A stretch of DNA of 64,000 nucleotides from Bacteroidetes bacterium 46-16. Lineage in GTDB: Bacteria > Bacteroidota > Bacteroidia > Chitinophagales > Chitinophagaceae. Shown here one piece after another: positions 52,180 to 60,084 of the stretch. The notes under the pieces are model-generated. The model did no database searches, was not told the DNA's origin, and saw only the letters and a list, made by a program, of their open reading frames with translations. The translations under genes and the position numbers were made by a program. The stretch spans positions 1-64,000 of the forward strand of contig MKUN01000022.1 of NCBI GenBank assembly GCA_001897835.1, given 5' to 3'. Position 1 is the first letter of the stretch. Every line of letters begins with the position of its first letter.

Positions 52180-52740
52180 ATGGCATTCAAGATATATACC
52201 AAAACGGGCGACAAAGGCAGTACCAGCCTTATAGGAGGGGTACGCGTAGCCAAAAGCCATATCAGGATAGAGAGCTATGGCACCGTAGATGAACTGAACT
52301 CGTACCTGGGCATGGTAAATGATATGGCAGCGGATGAACAGGTAAGCGATTGGCTGCGCGAGATACAGGACCGCCTTTTTACCATCGGTTCTGAACTGGC
52401 CACCACGCCTGATAAGGAAATAAAAATGAAGCTTCCCGACCTGCACGACAACGATATCAAATGGCTGGAAGAACGTATTGACGAGATGAACGAAACATTA
52501 CCCGAAATGCGCTCATTCATCATTCCCGGGGGCAACCTTGCGGCATCGACCTGCCATGTGGCCCGCTGTGTTTGCCGCAGGGCCGAGCGCATTTGTGTGG
52601 CCATGCAGGAGCAGGGAGCAACAATACCTGAGCTCATAGTACCCTACCTCAACCGCCTCTCCGATCTTTTATTTGTGCTCGCACGCTATATTGGTCATAT
52701 CAATGGCGCTGCCGAACTACCCTGGAGAGCCAGGCTATAA
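52180..52740 (+). CDS. Cob(I)alamin adenosyltransferase (PduO type)
   Basis: This enzyme attaches the adenosyl group from ATP to cob(I)alamin. The N-terminal ATP-binding KTGDKGSTSLIGGVRVAK motif is clear. RLSDLLFVLARYIGHINGA near the C-terminus and a helical bundle in between match PduO-type ATR. It is 186 residues long. It follows the ABC ATPase gene by 3 nt on the same strand, so the two are co-transcribed, and ends at a strong bidirectional terminator. No cobalamin riboswitch was seen. Confidence 0.92.
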   Translation: MAFKIYTKTGDKGSTSLIGGVRVAKSHIRIESYGTVDELNSYLGMVNDMAADEQVSDWLREIQDRLFTIGSELATTPDKEIKMKLPDLHDNDIKWLEERIDEMNETLPEMRSFIIPGGNLAASTCHVARCVCRRAERICVAMQEQGATIPELIVPYLNRLSDLLFVLARYIGHINGAAELPWRARL

Positions 52741-52755
52741 AAACAATGGATTCAT

Positions 52756-52789
52756 AAAAAAGGCCCGGCTATCCTAGCCGGGCCTTTTT
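52756..52789. terminator. Bidirectional rho-independent terminator
   Basis: AAAAAGGCCCGGCT and AGCCGGGCCTTTTT form a stem of 14 bp, or 9 bp of GC core, with the loop ATCCT (52771-52775). A and T tracts on both sides let it serve the cobalamin transferase transcript (plus) and the convergent type B protein gene (minus). Confidence 0.85.
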
Positions 52790-52813
52790 CGTTTACTATA
52801 CTTGCCTGCTATA

Positions 52814-55519
52814 TTATCGCAATAAGGTAACATCGCCTGTGTATAGCTTTTGCGTACCATCAGGCCTTGCTATACGTATGATGTAATTATACACCCCTGC
52901 ATCGCAAACTGCGCCATTCCAGGTGCCATCCCAGCCTTTTGTATCATCTATCGTATCAAAAACCTTTTCTCCCCAGCGGTTATATACCCTGAATTCGAGC
53001 AGGCGCTGGTATTTCATGTTAAACACTTTGAACAGGTCGTTCTTTCCATCACCATTAGGCGTGAATGCAGAAGGTATGAATTCAGTCATGCCGTAATCTA
53101 TATCTACGAACACGACACCGGTATCACGGCAAATGCCCTCCTGCGCCATGGCATATACCGTATACGTGGTCGGCTCATATGGTGTTGCTATCGGGTCCTT
53201 GATGCTTGCATTATCCAGGTATTGTGCCGGGGTCCAGAAATAATAATATGCCCCGTCTGCATTCAGGTGTATGCTGTTACCATATTTTATCGTGGTATTT
53301 GGGGTAACATTTATATGCACCGGTGCAGATGTATGTATCACCGCATCATCGGTGGCTACACAACCTTCGGGAGAAGTTACCGTAATATGCAGCCAGTTGT
53401 ATGCCGTCAGTTGTGAGAAGAAGAGGGGTTCACGTTCAAAGGGATTACCCAGCCAATTGGTTGGCGCCCAGCTGTAAGTATAGGTGCCCGCAGAATCGGC
53501 GGGTTGAATATCGACGTATAATCTCATGGAATCTGTGAGGCATACGGTAGTATCTGTGGTCACTATGTTTGCCGTTGGCACAGTATATGTTTGTATATCT
53601 ATGTCATCCGAAGCCTTACAGCCATTGGCCGTAGTTACTGTTACCGTATAATGTGTGAGGTTCACATCGTCGGAATAATAGACCGGGTTCTTTATCGTAG
53701 GATCACTGAGATAGGTTGTGGGTGTCCATTGGAAATTAGTAAGGTTATTGGGGAAGAAACTTGTCTGTAACTGGTAATAGCTGTGTGTGCAGAAACCAAC
53801 ATAGCTTTCGCTTATATCAACGGTAGGCACCAGTAAAGTATGCACTTTTATGGAATCGATACCAATACAGTTATGAGGTGTAGCCACCGTGAGCACATAG
53901 GCATAAATACCCAGCGAATCACTATGGAACGTCGGTTGCATTATACTGGCATTGTCGATAAAGCCGGTGGGTGTCCACGTATAGGTATAATTGCCCTGCG
54001 GAGGATCTATGGTTGTAGTGAACTGTAAATTATCGTAGGCGCAAATAGATGTATCGGGCCTTACATCCACTATGGGCAAGGGGTCTATCGTTACCGTAGT
54101 AGCACGCGACACCGGCGGGCATCCCGGGTAGCTTGCCGTTACTGTATAGACTGTGGTTTGTGCTGGTGGTGGCAATGTCATGGTCAGTGTATCCGTTGAA
54201 TCGGCCACCCCGGTCGATGGCGTCCACAGGTAACTATACGCAGTATCGCCGGTCACATGCAATTCTGTGGACTGCTGGCTGCCTGCACAGAAGAAGGTGT
54301 CAGGGGTCAGCAACTGCATCTCCAGCGAATCCTGTATATGGAGCACAATACTGTCGAGCGGTGCATGTGAGCAACAATTGACATGCCTTATAATGACCGT
54401 TTCCACCGGCTCGGTCAATGCATCGAGTATGGGTGCTACCGTAACCGTAGTAGATAAGGTAAAGGGCAGAATGATAACACTATCAGCTATAAACGGATAG
54501 TCTGTACCATTGGTAGCAGTACCTGCTATTTCCAGGCATATTTTCTTACGCTGTGCAGATGCTGAATCGCGCGAGAAAACAATATCCGTCGGCGTGCAAC
54601 CTTCAACAAGATAGCCGCCATTAGTAGGTATAAAACCGGAAGCACTGAAGCTTACCGTATCGATCACAAAACTGTTCTCTTTCAGAAATACTGCAGACTG
54701 GTAAGCTTCATCGCCCACATTGGCTATAGCGAGCTTGATGTGGTAAGTATCGCAGGGTTGCAACAGCGCCTGCGCATCCAGCACGGTAGTGAAACCATCG
54801 AGAGCCACAGTAGTACCATTCGTATTGCTCACGTAATATTGCGTAAAAGGAGAACCGGGACCCATAGCAGTACAGTTGGCAAGGTTGCCGAAAATGCCGG
54901 CACCGGGATTAATACTGTTTATCGCCACAGGTATATTCGTATTGGGCACCAGGGCTATGTTCTGGTTCGGTGTGAAATTGGGTCCTGTCATCATAAAGGC
55001 AAAGACATCATTAAAACCGGAGCAGGCATATTCAGGGTATTCGTCTGAACCAAATACATACTGGAAATGCAGCATCGTTGCGGTATCAATATTCGGCACA
55101 AAGTTGAATGCCAGTGCACAGGCATCGTGCGTATTGTTGTTGCCTATGATGGCATTAAGGTCGGCATCGCCCGGTAAGCCAAAGGCATCCTGGTTCACCT
55201 GCACATTAGCATTGCCCGCAAGGCCACCATTGCCTGCTACCTGGCCCGTACACAATATTACGCCACCGGAAAGACCCAGGTTACTGTTAGTGGCTGTAAA
55301 GACACCATTATGAGTTCCCTGGCAGTTAAGCGTCTCGTTATAGACCGTAACACCTGAGCCAACAAAGCGCGATACCAGTTGCACTGCCGTTTGGTTGTCG
55401 GTTATCACCAGTTGTGCCAAAACTTTTACCGGTCCTGCGATCACAAGCAGCACAACAAGCATGACCTGAAAACACCTTTTACATCGAGATAACAGGTTTT
55501 TATTGTAAAATATGTTCAT
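52814..55519 (-). CDS. Large T9SS type B protein with choice-of-anchor L and Ig-like repeats
   Basis: This 901-residue secreted protein has an N-terminal signal (FQVMLVVLLVIAGPVKVLAQ), then a choice-of-anchor L domain (about 40-240: GSGVTVYNETLNCQGTHNGVF, LGLSGGVILCTG, YVFGSDEYPEYACSGFND). About six PKD/Ig-like repeats follow (repeated YSYLWTPSTGVAD, YTYTWTPTGFIDN, YTYSWAPTNWLGN). The C-terminal type B sorting domain reads FIPSAFTPNGDGKNDLF ... VYNRWGEKVFD ... WNGAVCDAGVYNYIIR. It is probably a surface adhesin or gliding-related protein; the ligand is unknown. The minus-strand terminator lies just downstream. Confidence 0.9.
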   Translation of the reverse strand: MNIFYNKNLLSRCKRCFQVMLVVLLVIAGPVKVLAQLVITDNQTAVQLVSRFVGSGVTVYNETLNCQGTHNGVFTATNSNLGLSGGVILCTGQVAGNGGLAGNANVQVNQDAFGLPGDADLNAIIGNNNTHDACALAFNFVPNIDTATMLHFQYVFGSDEYPEYACSGFNDVFAFMMTGPNFTPNQNIALVPNTNIPVAINSINPGAGIFGNLANCTAMGPGSPFTQYYVSNTNGTTVALDGFTTVLDAQALLQPCDTYHIKLAIANVGDEAYQSAVFLKENSFVIDTVSFSASGFIPTNGGYLVEGCTPTDIVFSRDSASAQRKKICLEIAGTATNGTDYPFIADSVIILPFTLSTTVTVAPILDALTEPVETVIIRHVNCCSHAPLDSIVLHIQDSLEMQLLTPDTFFCAGSQQSTELHVTGDTAYSYLWTPSTGVADSTDTLTMTLPPPAQTTVYTVTASYPGCPPVSRATTVTIDPLPIVDVRPDTSICAYDNLQFTTTIDPPQGNYTYTWTPTGFIDNASIMQPTFHSDSLGIYAYVLTVATPHNCIGIDSIKVHTLLVPTVDISESYVGFCTHSYYQLQTSFFPNNLTNFQWTPTTYLSDPTIKNPVYYSDDVNLTHYTVTVTTANGCKASDDIDIQTYTVPTANIVTTDTTVCLTDSMRLYVDIQPADSAGTYTYSWAPTNWLGNPFEREPLFFSQLTAYNWLHITVTSPEGCVATDDAVIHTSAPVHINVTPNTTIKYGNSIHLNADGAYYYFWTPAQYLDNASIKDPIATPYEPTTYTVYAMAQEGICRDTGVVFVDIDYGMTEFIPSAFTPNGDGKNDLFKVFNMKYQRLLEFRVYNRWGEKVFDTIDDTKGWDGTWNGAVCDAGVYNYIIRIARPDGTQKLYTGDVTLLR

Positions 55520-55952
55520 AATTACATTTGCGTTTAGGTACGTACATAGCTATAAGGATCAGCAGGTCTTATGGGGTTATGTAAGATATGAAAAAGTATT
55601 GTTAAAAAAAATACCTATAAGTACATTTTTTAAATTTCTCATGCTTTCCGTAAAAATATAAGGAGCAGGATCCTACTACAACTTTAAGTTATTCGGTTTT
55701 TACAGGAAATATGCCCCATGAGTAAATATTGGATTTAACCCAGCAGGTATATTTGCCTTACACCTCACTCGTAAATTTAAAGTTATACATACGATTTATA
55801 TTCATGCAAATAATTCCTAACCCGGAAGCGCTATAGGATAAGTGCCGATTATACGATACACTTGTTGCGTGCCGGGCACTCATTTTTTTTGAACGATCTA
55901 TGAATAAATTAGGAAGTATAATGTTATTTTGCCGCTAAGAATACTTGCCATT
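55520..55952. other. Intergenic stretch between divergent genes
   Basis: AT-rich, no gene seen. It separates the large secreted protein (minus) from the CBM9-like lipoprotein (plus), so both promoters should be here. TATATTTG at 55748-55755 (plus) fits the -7 box with ATTG only 16 nt upstream, a poor spacing, and would give a leader of about 190 nt. Confidence 0.35.
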
Positions 55953-56768
55953 ATGTACCAATTATCTCACAAGAGCTCCATAATATTCCTGCTGGTTTTA
56001 CTGGTTTCATGCCACACTGCAAAGCAGACCACCAAACCAAGCCTGCCGGGCAACTGGCCTGCCCTCCCTATTGTTGTGGATGGCTACAACCGCGACTGGC
56101 CTTCGCCCTACCCCTTTACGGACGATAAGTCGATGATCAGCTATGCCATGTCGAACGATGCAAGCAACCTGTATATAACCGTTGAAACAAATGACCCTAA
56201 AACGCAACTGAAAATACTGGATGCAGGGATGACCGTATGGATAGATACCAGCGGTGCACAGGCAATGAAAACAGGCATAAACTATCCTGCGGCCAACGAA
56301 AATGCTGCCATACCTGTGAATCGCCTTGCAGGTGAACATAACGGTGTAGAGACCGACAGGGGCGCTAGGATGCAGATGCGTGTAAAAAGCTCATTGGCAG
56401 ATGCGCAAAAAGTTTCCTTCACAGGATTCCCGGAATGCAACACAAGCTTTAACGTAGTGGATGAAAATGCCTGCAATATTAAGGTACGCATGGCTATAGA
56501 CAGCACCAGCAATAACATGGTATGGGAAGCCTCTGTGCCCTTTAAAGTACTGCTGGGCAAAGATAAGATCGATAAAAAAGATGAAGGCAAGGCCCTGGGT
56601 GTTGGCTTTAATATCTATAATTTCAAGATGCCGGCAAAATTCAAGCAGGTAGAGGAAAAGATAAAAAATGATACAACAGGCAGGATGAACGAACGCTTTG
56701 CAGAAATGAAGCCCTTGTTTGAACCCACGATCACGTGGAAACAGTTTGGGCTGGCCTACCAGCACTAA
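55953..56768 (+). CDS. Lipoprotein with CBM9/DOMON-like sugar-binding domain
   Basis: The lipoprotein signal (SSIIFLLVLLVSC) precedes a beta-sandwich with the CBM9-like start PIVVDGYNRDWPSPYPFTDDKSMISYAMSND and ASNLYITVETNDPKTQLKI, where D and W residues often bind sugar ends. The 271-residue protein has no enzymatic motif. ATG at 55953 starts the signal peptide; an upstream in-frame start at 55929 is less likely. It is probably anchored in the outer membrane. The binding target is unknown. The mtfA gene is convergent. Confidence 0.75.
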   Translation: MYQLSHKSSIIFLLVLLVSCHTAKQTTKPSLPGNWPALPIVVDGYNRDWPSPYPFTDDKSMISYAMSNDASNLYITVETNDPKTQLKILDAGMTVWIDTSGAQAMKTGINYPAANENAAIPVNRLAGEHNGVETDRGARMQMRVKSSLADAQKVSFTGFPECNTSFNVVDENACNIKVRMAIDSTSNNMVWEASVPFKVLLGKDKIDKKDEGKALGVGFNIYNFKMPAKFKQVEEKIKNDTTGRMNERFAEMKPLFEPTITWKQFGLAYQH

Positions 56769-56779
56769 TAATATTACTA

Positions 56780-57559
56780 CTATTTAACCGGGTGAAACAT
56801 CTGCTCCAGTAATTGATACAGTTCGGGGTGGTGTTGCTGCAACTGTGCAGGCCGCTCAAAAAAGTACTCGGTTACCACGGCAAAGAACTCCGCATCATTA
56901 CTGGCTCCATATAAATTAATATCCCGGCTATCACCTTCCTTCATAGCCTGTATCGTTTCGTGCATATGCTTTACCCATGGTATGATATATGGTTTTGAAA
57001 GCAGGTATTCGGGCACGCCATCAACTGCCCCGTCGGCCTTATCGAGCAAATGCGCGAACTCATGTATAGCAGTATTAAGGCCATCTTCCGGGTTTTGGAA
57101 ACTTGTCCTCAACGAGGGCTGCGATAAGATCATTTGACCCTGCATAGCACCGCTGCCCACCATGCCAATAATATTCCGGTCGTCACCATCCTGCCTGTAT
57201 TCTTTATCGAAGGCCTCCTTATACAGCAGCACTTCATCTATGTTATTGTACTTCCAGTCGGGAAATGAAAAGATAGGAATGATGGCTGCCGAGGCTACAA
57301 GCAGCCTGTCGAGGTCGGTAACCCTTACTCCTTTTATGCCGGTTATCGCTGTTCGCGCTAAAAAGTCGCGCAGCCGTTCTTCGAACATCTGCTTTTCGAC
57401 GGCACCCAGTTCGCGGTAGAAAGCAACATTTTCTTCCAATATCACTTTGGCATTTACCGGCAGTTTATATGCTGCTATCTTCTTTTTCTTCTGCTGCTGT
57501 GCACGTACTATCAACACGACGATAAGTACAAGGATACCTATAATAAACAGACCTGGCAT
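56780..57559 (-). CDS. mtfA: Zinc-dependent peptidase MtfA (M90)
   Basis: MtfA is a gluzincin-type zinc peptidase. The metal motif HEFAHLLDKADG is at about 165-176, and the downstream EFFAVVTEYFFERP contributes the Glu ligand. A single N-terminal membrane helix (LFIIGILVLIVVLIVRA) makes the protein membrane-anchored, an addition often seen in Bacteroidota homologues. E. coli MtfA binds the Mlc repressor, but no Mlc was seen here. It is 259 residues long and sits between tig (ended by a terminator) and the convergent lipoprotein gene. Confidence 0.9.
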   Translation of the reverse strand: MPGLFIIGILVLIVVLIVRAQQQKKKKIAAYKLPVNAKVILEENVAFYRELGAVEKQMFEERLRDFLARTAITGIKGVRVTDLDRLLVASAAIIPIFSFPDWKYNNIDEVLLYKEAFDKEYRQDGDDRNIIGMVGSGAMQGQMILSQPSLRTSFQNPEDGLNTAIHEFAHLLDKADGAVDGVPEYLLSKPYIIPWVKHMHETIQAMKEGDSRDINLYGASNDAEFFAVVTEYFFERPAQLQQHHPELYQLLEQMFHPVK

Positions 57560-57587
57560 ACTATAAAGATAAAACAGGCAAACAAAT

Positions 57588-57611
57588 AAGCCGTTCCTTA
57601 AGGAACGGCTT
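57588..57611 (-). terminator. Terminator after trigger factor
   Basis: A perfect 24-nt palindrome (AAGCCGTTCC, TTAA, GGAACGGCTT) lies 25 nt past the tig stop. A weak U-rich tail follows on the minus strand. On the plus strand it is followed by a T-rich tract, so it may act on both strands. Confidence 0.65.
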
Positions 57612-57636
57612 TATATATTTTTTAGCACTCGCTATT

Positions 57637-59016
57637 TTAATGGTGGTGGTGATGTGCAGCATGCGCATCGGGCAGTTTGAAGAATTCTTCCTCAGTCACT
57701 TCTTTTTCCGTGATGCTGAACTGAGTTTCCAGGAACTGGAACAGCCTATCGAACAGCAGGCGACGATATGTTTCATCCAGCGTTTTCTGGTCTTTGGCAA
57801 CTTTGGCCATATAACCTTCCATCCATGGCGCTTCATCATCTGCATCCATACCGAAATAGCTCAATACGCGTGCTTTGATATCCTGGTCCACTTCTTCACG
57901 GCTTACTTCTACTTTATTATCCAGTATCAGTTTATCCGATATGAGCGTCCAGCGGAGCTGGTGCTCAAAATTGCCGAATTCCTGCTCCACTTCCTGCTCG
58001 CTTTTAGGCTTTTCGCCACCTTCACGCAGCCAGCGCTTCAGGAAGGGCACGGGTAACTGGATATTGGTATTATGCACCAGCAGTTCATACATCTCGTTGT
58101 GCAGGCGATCGCGGGTGATGCGATCATACTCCTTGCTGAGCTCCTGCCTGATGCGTTCTTTAAAATCTGCTTCGCTGGTTATGGCATCGTTGGGGAATAC
58201 CTGCATGTATAATTCAACACCCAGCTCTGCAGGTATCAGCAAGCCCACCTTAGTGATAGTGAGTTTATAATGATTATCGGCAGCTCCGGGGCCCTCTTTC
58301 AATGGTTCGTGGAGGAAGGCATTCAGCTCGTCGCCTTCTGCAACATCGGCAGGGCGAAAAACAACGGTATCTTCCGCCTTTTTACCCATTAGTTTTTCGG
58401 CCAGTTTTGCCGGTACTTTTTCCAGCAATACGGTCTCTTCTATTTTTTGAGCACCTTCAGCTACGTTACCTTCCGCATCGCAGGCTTCATAGGTACAATA
58501 CAATATATCGTCTTTACCGCTTACAGTTTCCTGGTCCTCAACTTTGCCATAGCGGCGCTTGATGCGCTCCAGTTCATCGTCGAGCATCTTATCAGATACC
58601 TGTACTTTATAGCGGGTAAGGTCTGTTTTATTTTTAAGGGGTGTTATCTCGAAATCGGGCTTCAGGCCTATCTCGAAGGAGAAATCCACCTCTTCGGGTT
58701 TATTCATATCCAGGCGCAGGGGTGCCTCGTTGGGCAGCGACATAGGCTGCGCGAATATGGCTACTTTCTCATTATTCAGGTATTCTTCCAGCTTGCTGCC
58801 TGCGCTGCGCAGCACTTCATCTGTGAAGATGGACTGGCCATACATCTTGCGCAGCATGCCAGTGGGTACCATACCCTTACGGAAACCAGGAACATTTGCG
58901 GTTTTTGCATACTGTTTGAGGGTCTTTTCAAAGCCCGGCCAGTAATCTTCCTTTCCCAGTTTTACGGTTATCTTGTCATGCAGCGTGCCAATGTTTTCAC
59001 GATTTACCGTAGCCAT
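57637..59016 (-). CDS. tig: Trigger factor, peptidyl-prolyl isomerase and chaperone
   Basis: Ribosome-bound chaperone of 459 residues. The ribosome-binding segment NVPGFRKGMVPTGMLRKMYGQ is at about 36-56. The PPIase domain is hard to see, as in many Bacteroidota homologues, and a helical C-terminal domain follows. The protein ends DAHAAHHHHH, a natural histidine tail. ATG at 59016 gives MATVNRENIGTLHDKI; the frame is open upstream to 59289 but that extension runs through the tRNA-Leu gene and is rejected. A terminator separates the tRNA from tig. Confidence 0.93.
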   Translation of the reverse strand: MATVNRENIGTLHDKITVKLGKEDYWPGFEKTLKQYAKTANVPGFRKGMVPTGMLRKMYGQSIFTDEVLRSAGSKLEEYLNNEKVAIFAQPMSLPNEAPLRLDMNKPEEVDFSFEIGLKPDFEITPLKNKTDLTRYKVQVSDKMLDDELERIKRRYGKVEDQETVSGKDDILYCTYEACDAEGNVAEGAQKIEETVLLEKVPAKLAEKLMGKKAEDTVVFRPADVAEGDELNAFLHEPLKEGPGAADNHYKLTITKVGLLIPAELGVELYMQVFPNDAITSEADFKERIRQELSKEYDRITRDRLHNEMYELLVHNTNIQLPVPFLKRWLREGGEKPKSEQEVEQEFGNFEHQLRWTLISDKLILDNKVEVSREEVDQDIKARVLSYFGMDADDEAPWMEGYMAKVAKDQKTLDETYRRLLFDRLFQFLETQFSITEKEVTEEEFFKLPDAHAAHHHHH

Positions 59017-59037
59017 TTTTATATATTTTAATAGTTT

Positions 59038-59063
59038 AAAAAAAGCCGATACATGTATCGGCT
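59038..59063 (-). terminator. Terminator between tRNA-Leu and tig
   Basis: A 20-nt perfect palindrome (AGCCGATACA, TGTATCGGCT) at 59044-59063 is followed on the minus strand by seven U (59044-59038). It should stop the tRNA transcript before tig. Confidence 0.8.
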
Positions 59064-59075
59064 GCTTGTTTTTAG

Positions 59076-59157
59076 TGCGGGTGGAGGGACTCGAACCCCC
59101 AAGCCTCGCGGCACTAGATCCTAAGTCTAGCGTGTCTACCAATTTCACCACACCCGC
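59076..59157 (-). tRNA. tRNA-Leu (anticodon TAG)
   Basis: The 82-nt cloverleaf reads on the minus strand with acceptor GCGGGTG (59157-59151) and its complement CACCCGC (59083-59077). It has an anticodon arm CTAGA-CTTAGGA-TCTAG with anticodon TAG, a long variable arm typical of Leu, and T-arm GGGGGTTCGAGTCCC. The discriminator base is A and CCA is not encoded. It is the only tRNA in the window and is flanked by a strong promoter and a strong terminator. Confidence 0.97.
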
Positions 59158-59168
59158 TTTTGGGACGG

Positions 59169-59199
59169 CAAAGGTAGCTAAATTTCTCAATTGAACAAT
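59169..59199 (-). promoter_or_regulatory. Promoter of tRNA-Leu
   Basis: On the minus strand TACCTTTG (59169-59176) is a full TAnnTTTG box. ATTG (59196-59199) lies 19 nt upstream, in the -33 position. The mature 5' end of the tRNA is 11 nt beyond the box. It is the best promoter in the window because it precedes a stable RNA with unambiguous orientation. Confidence 0.8.
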
Positions 59200-59355
59200 T
59201 GAAATAAAAGCCCTGTTCATACTCCTCTTTGCAGCTTTCCTGTTATTTGATGCGCTTTCATTTTTTATTTTATTTATTTTCGTGACCATGTCGTTAGCTC
59301 CATGAGCTGCCAGCCGGCAGGCATGTATTAGCTAAATAATTAATCATTCGAACAA

Positions 59356-60066
59356 ATGGCCGCAAAAGAAAAAAAAGCCTCGTTATTGGTTGTTGAGGAC
59401 GAGGAGAGCCTGCGCGAGGCCCTGAAACTGAACCTGGAACTGGAGGGTTACGAGGTGACCACTGCCGACAATGGCCCTATAGTACTGAAACTGGTCAAGA
59501 ACGAATACTTCGACCTCATAATACTTGATGTAATGCTGCCCGAAATGGATGGCATAACCGTATGCGAGACCATACGCATGCAGCATAATGATGTGCCGAT
59601 CCTCTTTCTTTCGGCCCGCAACTCAAGTGTGGACCGCGTGGAAGGACTGAAAAAGGGGGGCGATGATTACCTAACCAAACCCTTCAACCTCGAAGAACTA
59701 CTGCTGCGTATAGACAAACTGATCGTAAAGAATAAAAAGATAAAAGAACCACAGGCGGTTGCCAATATTTACGAATTCGACGGTTGTAAGATAGACTTTG
59801 ACGCGCATGAGTGTACTGATATCAATGGCGACCAGCAGGAGCTAAGTAAAAAAGAGGCCGCACTGCTGAAGCTCCTGATTGAGCATGAAGGCGATGTAGT
59901 ATCGCGCGAGCATATATTACAGGTGGTATGGGGCTATAATGTATATCCCACCACGCGGACCATTGATAACTTCATACTCAACTTCCGTAAGTTTTTTGAG
60001 AAAGACAGCCGCAATCCAAGGCACTTCCACTCGGTGCGGGGTATTGGCTATAAGTTCACAAGGTAA
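59356..60066 (+). CDS. OmpR/PhoB-family response regulator
   Basis: This is a transcriptional regulator with an N-terminal receiver (phospho-acceptor Asp in FDLIILDVMLP, acidic VVEDEE at the start, Lys in DYLTKPFN) and a C-terminal winged helix (LSKKEAALLKLLIEHEGDVVSREHILQVVWG, then YPTTRTIDNFILNFRKFFEKD and GIGYKFTR). The 236-residue length fits. No sensor kinase gene is adjacent on this strand, so it is orphan within the window. The regulon is unknown. Confidence 0.93.
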   Translation: MAAKEKKASLLVVEDEESLREALKLNLELEGYEVTTADNGPIVLKLVKNEYFDLIILDVMLPEMDGITVCETIRMQHNDVPILFLSARNSSVDRVEGLKKGGDDYLTKPFNLEELLLRIDKLIVKNKKIKEPQAVANIYEFDGCKIDFDAHECTDINGDQQELSKKEAALLKLLIEHEGDVVSREHILQVVWGYNVYPTTRTIDNFILNFRKFFEKDSRNPRHFHSVRGIGYKFTR

Positions 60067-60084
60067 GTGCCATAAGCCTGTTGG

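Noticed and set aside
59017-59289. N-terminal extension of trigger factor by 91 residues
   Set aside because: The extension would translate the tRNA-Leu gene and its terminator; the conserved N-terminus begins at 59016.
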